63,431 bases of DNA, from NCBI GenBank assembly GCA_017961015.1, contig JAGCYC010000025.1, positions 1 to 63,431 on the forward strand, given 5' to 3'. Origin of the DNA: Bacteroidales bacterium (GTDB taxonomy: Bacteria > Bacteroidota > Bacteroidia > Bacteroidales > UBA932). The position numbers and the translations under genes are program-made. The notes beneath the pieces were generated by a model. It was not told the origin of the DNA, did no database searches, and was given only the letters and a program-made list of their open reading frames with translations. Below are positions 61,944-63,431 of the stretch, piece after piece. Numbering within the stretch: position 1 is the stretch's first letter; the number at the start of each line of letters is the position of its first letter.

Positions 61944-62723
61944 TTGGAACAGATTTCGTCGGCCCGCAACCCCAAGGTCCTGAATCTGCTTGCGCTGCAG
62001 GAGAAATCCCGCGAAAGGCGCAGGCAGGGCCTTTTTGTAGTTGAAGGCCGGCGTGAGCTGGAGCATTGCCTGGAGGCTGGCTTCAGCGTCCACACAGTGT
62101 TCTTCTGCCCCGAAATTGCAGGGGAACAGCTGCCGGAAGCCCTTGGCGACGCCTCCATAATACGGATTTCTCCCGAGCTCTACCGCAAACTGGCCTACCG
62201 CGAAGGAACCGAGGGCATCATAGCCGAAGTATATGAACGCAGCCTTGGCCTTGAAGACCTGAAGCTTCCGGAGAATCCCCGTGTAGTGGTACTGGAATCC
62301 GTGGAAAAGCCCGGAAACCTGGGTGCGGTACTTCGCAGTGCCGATGCCTGCGGGGCTAGCGCGGTGCTTGTCTGCGACCCCCTTACCGACCTTTACAATC
62401 CCAATTTGATACGTGCCTCAATAGGCGCGGTGTTCACCGTGCCGGTGGTGGCCTGTTCCTCGGAAGAAGCCATTTCCTGGCTGCAGGGCCACGGCATACG
62501 CATTCTCACCGCGCAGCTTCAGGATTCTTCCCTGTACTACGACTGCGATATGCGCGGAGCCACTGCCGTGGTAATGGGGACCGAGTCCACCGGGCTCTCC
62601 CAGCAGTGGCGGTGCGCCGCCGACGCCCATATCCGCATACCTATGCTGGGGCGGCTTGACAGCCTGAACGTCTCCGTCTCCGCCTCCATCCTGCTGTTCG
62701 AGGCCCTCCGCCAGCGGCGGTAG
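61944..62723 (+). CDS. SpoU/TrmH-family RNA 2'-O-methyltransferase
   Basis: A 259-residue SPOUT methyltransferase. The N-terminal part has the ISSARNPKVLNLLAL and FVVEGRRELEHCL segments of RlmB/TrmH-type substrate-binding domains; the knotted domain shows NLGAVLRSADACGA, VVMGTESTGLS and RLDSLNVSVSASILLFE. The start is a TTG at 61944. The next codon upstream is GTT and the one before it is the in-frame PspC stop, so no other start is available before the conserved ISS motif. The target, tRNA or 23S rRNA, cannot be told apart here. Confidence 0.9.
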   Translation: MEQISSARNPKVLNLLALQEKSRERRRQGLFVVEGRRELEHCLEAGFSVHTVFFCPEIAGEQLPEALGDASIIRISPELYRKLAYREGTEGIIAEVYERSLGLEDLKLPENPRVVVLESVEKPGNLGAVLRSADACGASAVLVCDPLTDLYNPNLIRASIGAVFTVPVVACSSEEAISWLQGHGIRILTAQLQDSSLYYDCDMRGATAVVMGTESTGLSQQWRCAADAHIRIPMLGRLDSLNVSVSASILLFEALRQRR

Positions 62724-62896
62724 GTGCCGGCGGTGGCGCCAGGTGCCTGCGGCAGCAGCGCCCGGTGCCAGCCGCAGCAGGTGCCTGCGGCAGCAGCGCC
62801 CGCGAATCGTCGCCCTACCGGCGCCAGCGGCAGCAGGTACCGGCGGTGGCGGCAGCAGGTACCGGCGAATCGTCGCCCTACCGGCGCGCGTCAGGA
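62724..62896. repeat. GC-rich nested repeats after the methyltransferase gene
   Basis: A 24-bp block beginning AGGTGCCTGCGGCAGCAG occurs at 62741 and 62779 (38-bp offset). A second block beginning GCGAATCGTCGCCCTACC occurs at 62802 and 62865 (63-bp offset). Short words such as GCAGGTGCC recur here and again at 63330-63431. No coding potential is supported. Confidence 0.7.
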
Positions 62897-62898
62897 AC

Positions 62899-62938
62899 AA
62901 AATATTCCGAGCCGGAAAATGGCTCGGAATATTTTTTC
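62899..62938. terminator. Terminator after the methyltransferase gene
   Basis: A perfect 15-bp inverted repeat (62899-62913 with 62921-62935, core TTCCGAGCC) with a 7-nt loop and T run. The A tract on the other side lets it work in both directions. Confidence 0.85.
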
Positions 62939-62960
62939 CCTCCGCTCCACCAGTCCCCCG

Positions 62961-63031
62961 CACGGCGACTCTTCGCTCTCCCGCACCGCGACTCTTTTCC
63001 ACTCCCACACGGCGAATCTTCACTCTCCCGC
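62961..63031. repeat. Three imperfect 23-24-bp tandem units
   Basis: Units beginning CACGGCGACTCTTCGC (62961), CACCGCGACTCTTTTCC (62984) and CACGGCGAATCTTCAC (63008). Their GGCGAATC word resembles the terminal repeat of the MITE-like elements. Confidence 0.65.
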
Positions 63032-63062
63032 CGCGCGCCGGGGGCAAAAACGGCCCCTGGTG
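63032..63062. repeat. Dispersed copy of the 51-bp repeat core
   Basis: The block GGGGGCAAAAACGG with a CGCGCG-rich left flank and a CCTCTG/CCCCTGG-type right flank matches the core of the tandem repeat at 648-851, over 60 kb away. Confidence 0.65.
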
Positions 63063-63067
63063 TCCTC

Positions 63068-63223
63068 GCGGTACGCTCCATACGCGTTTTAACCCAAAAA
63101 TGCGGAGCACGATTACCACGCGGTACGCACCATACGCGTTTTAACCCAAAAATGCGGAGCACGAGTACCTCGCGGTACGCACCATACGCGTTTTGACCCA
63201 AAAATGCGGACGGCGAGTACCGG
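63068..63223. repeat. 52-bp tandem repeat, three copies
   Basis: Units beginning GCGGTACGC occur at 63068, 63120 and 63172. Each contains CATACGCGTTTT, an A5 tract and ATGCGGA. Copies differ at a few positions and the last runs into the MITE-like element. Confidence 0.9.
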
Positions 63224-63322
63224 CGAATCCTGCGCGGGGGCTTGCCAGTCCGATGAAAATTGGTTTTCAGGAGCAACTGCACCTGAAAATAATTTTCAGC
63301 GACGGGTGGGAGAGGATTCGCC
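63222..63322. mobile_element. MITE-like element, short copy
   Basis: A 101-bp element with the same 9-bp terminal inverted repeats as the copy at 865-1083: GGCGAATCC at 63222 and GGATTCGCC ending at 63322. Its first 25 bp match that copy at 22 positions and its last 19-20 bp match as well (GGTGGGAGAGGATTCGCC). The interior differs and holds an AT-rich palindrome, CTGAAAATAATTTTCAG, near 63273-63290. No transposase nearby. Confidence 0.5.
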
Positions 63323-63431
63323 GTAGCGGGGACCGCAGCAGGTGCCAGCGTTTGTGCCGCAGGTGCCCAAAAAACGTCTGCACCTGATGCGCAAAACTGG
63401 CCTGTACTGCGTTACACCGCCGCAGGTGCCG
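63323..63431. other. Non-coding right edge
   Basis: No gene is supported. The word GCAGGTGCC or close variants recurs three times, linking this stretch to the repeats at 62724-62896. Confidence 0.5.

Noticed and set aside
63068..63223. 52-bp repeats as a CRISPR array
   Set aside because: Direct head-to-tail copies without spacers.

Overview
The window is a 63.4 kb chromosomal piece of a fairly GC-rich Bacteroidota, most likely a gut-type Bacteroidales. The evidence is a SusC/SusD polysaccharide utilisation locus, BACON-domain lipoproteins, Bacteroidetes -7 promoter elements (TANNTTTG) in front of many genes, and almost no Shine-Dalgarno sequences apart from a striking one before rpsU. I saw no tRNA, rRNA, CRISPR array, phage or transposase gene. 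Assignment below order level is inference.

Layout. 1-504: 5' part of a secreted glycoside hydrolase that runs off the left edge. 505-1137: non-coding, with a 51-bp tandem repeat and a MITE-like element. 1138-3015: zinc protease and alanine racemase, divergent. 3012-18602: an alpha-mannan utilisation locus on the minus strand (phosphomannose isomerase, SusC, SusD, SusE-like, GH76, GH92, GH76), with a divergent GntR regulator and an MFS permease. Two copies of a palindromic site overlap the promoter of the locus. 18616-28162: housekeeping genes (lnt, PASTA protein, rluD-type synthase, outer-membrane beta-barrel protein, ruvC, rplU-rpmA, serS, rpsU).

28285-32358: a three-gene operon of an EF-hand membrane protein, a P-loop ATPase and a zinc-finger-less sirtuin. 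32476-41478: two very large paralogous lipoproteins, divergent around an AT-rich spacer. 41549-49929: a six-gene minus-strand operon (unknown anchored protein, acyl-CoA ligase, dCMP deaminase-like, S41 protease, dnaX, lptB). 50019-53206: a tightly overlapping cassette of HprK-like kinase, Ser-His S24/S26 peptidase, PqqD-like protein and ABC exporter that resembles a RiPP maturation locus without a visible precursor. 53207-55463: ROK kinase and MFS permease. 55600-55682: candidate 83-nt small RNA. 55783-58448: TonB-dependent receptor plus small lipoprotein. 58532-62723: nucleoside kinase, lysS, PspC and a SpoU methyltransferase. 62724-63431: non-coding, layered repeats, including a second MITE-like copy.

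The best candidates for something undescribed are the PqqD/HprK/peptidase/exporter cassette (50019-53206), the EF-hand/ATPase/sirtuin operon (28285-32358), the divergent giant lipoprotein pair, the small RNA, and the MITE-like element found near both ends. A second theme is initiation: at least six genes have their -7 element only 4-9 nt before the start codon, which predicts leaderless transcripts.
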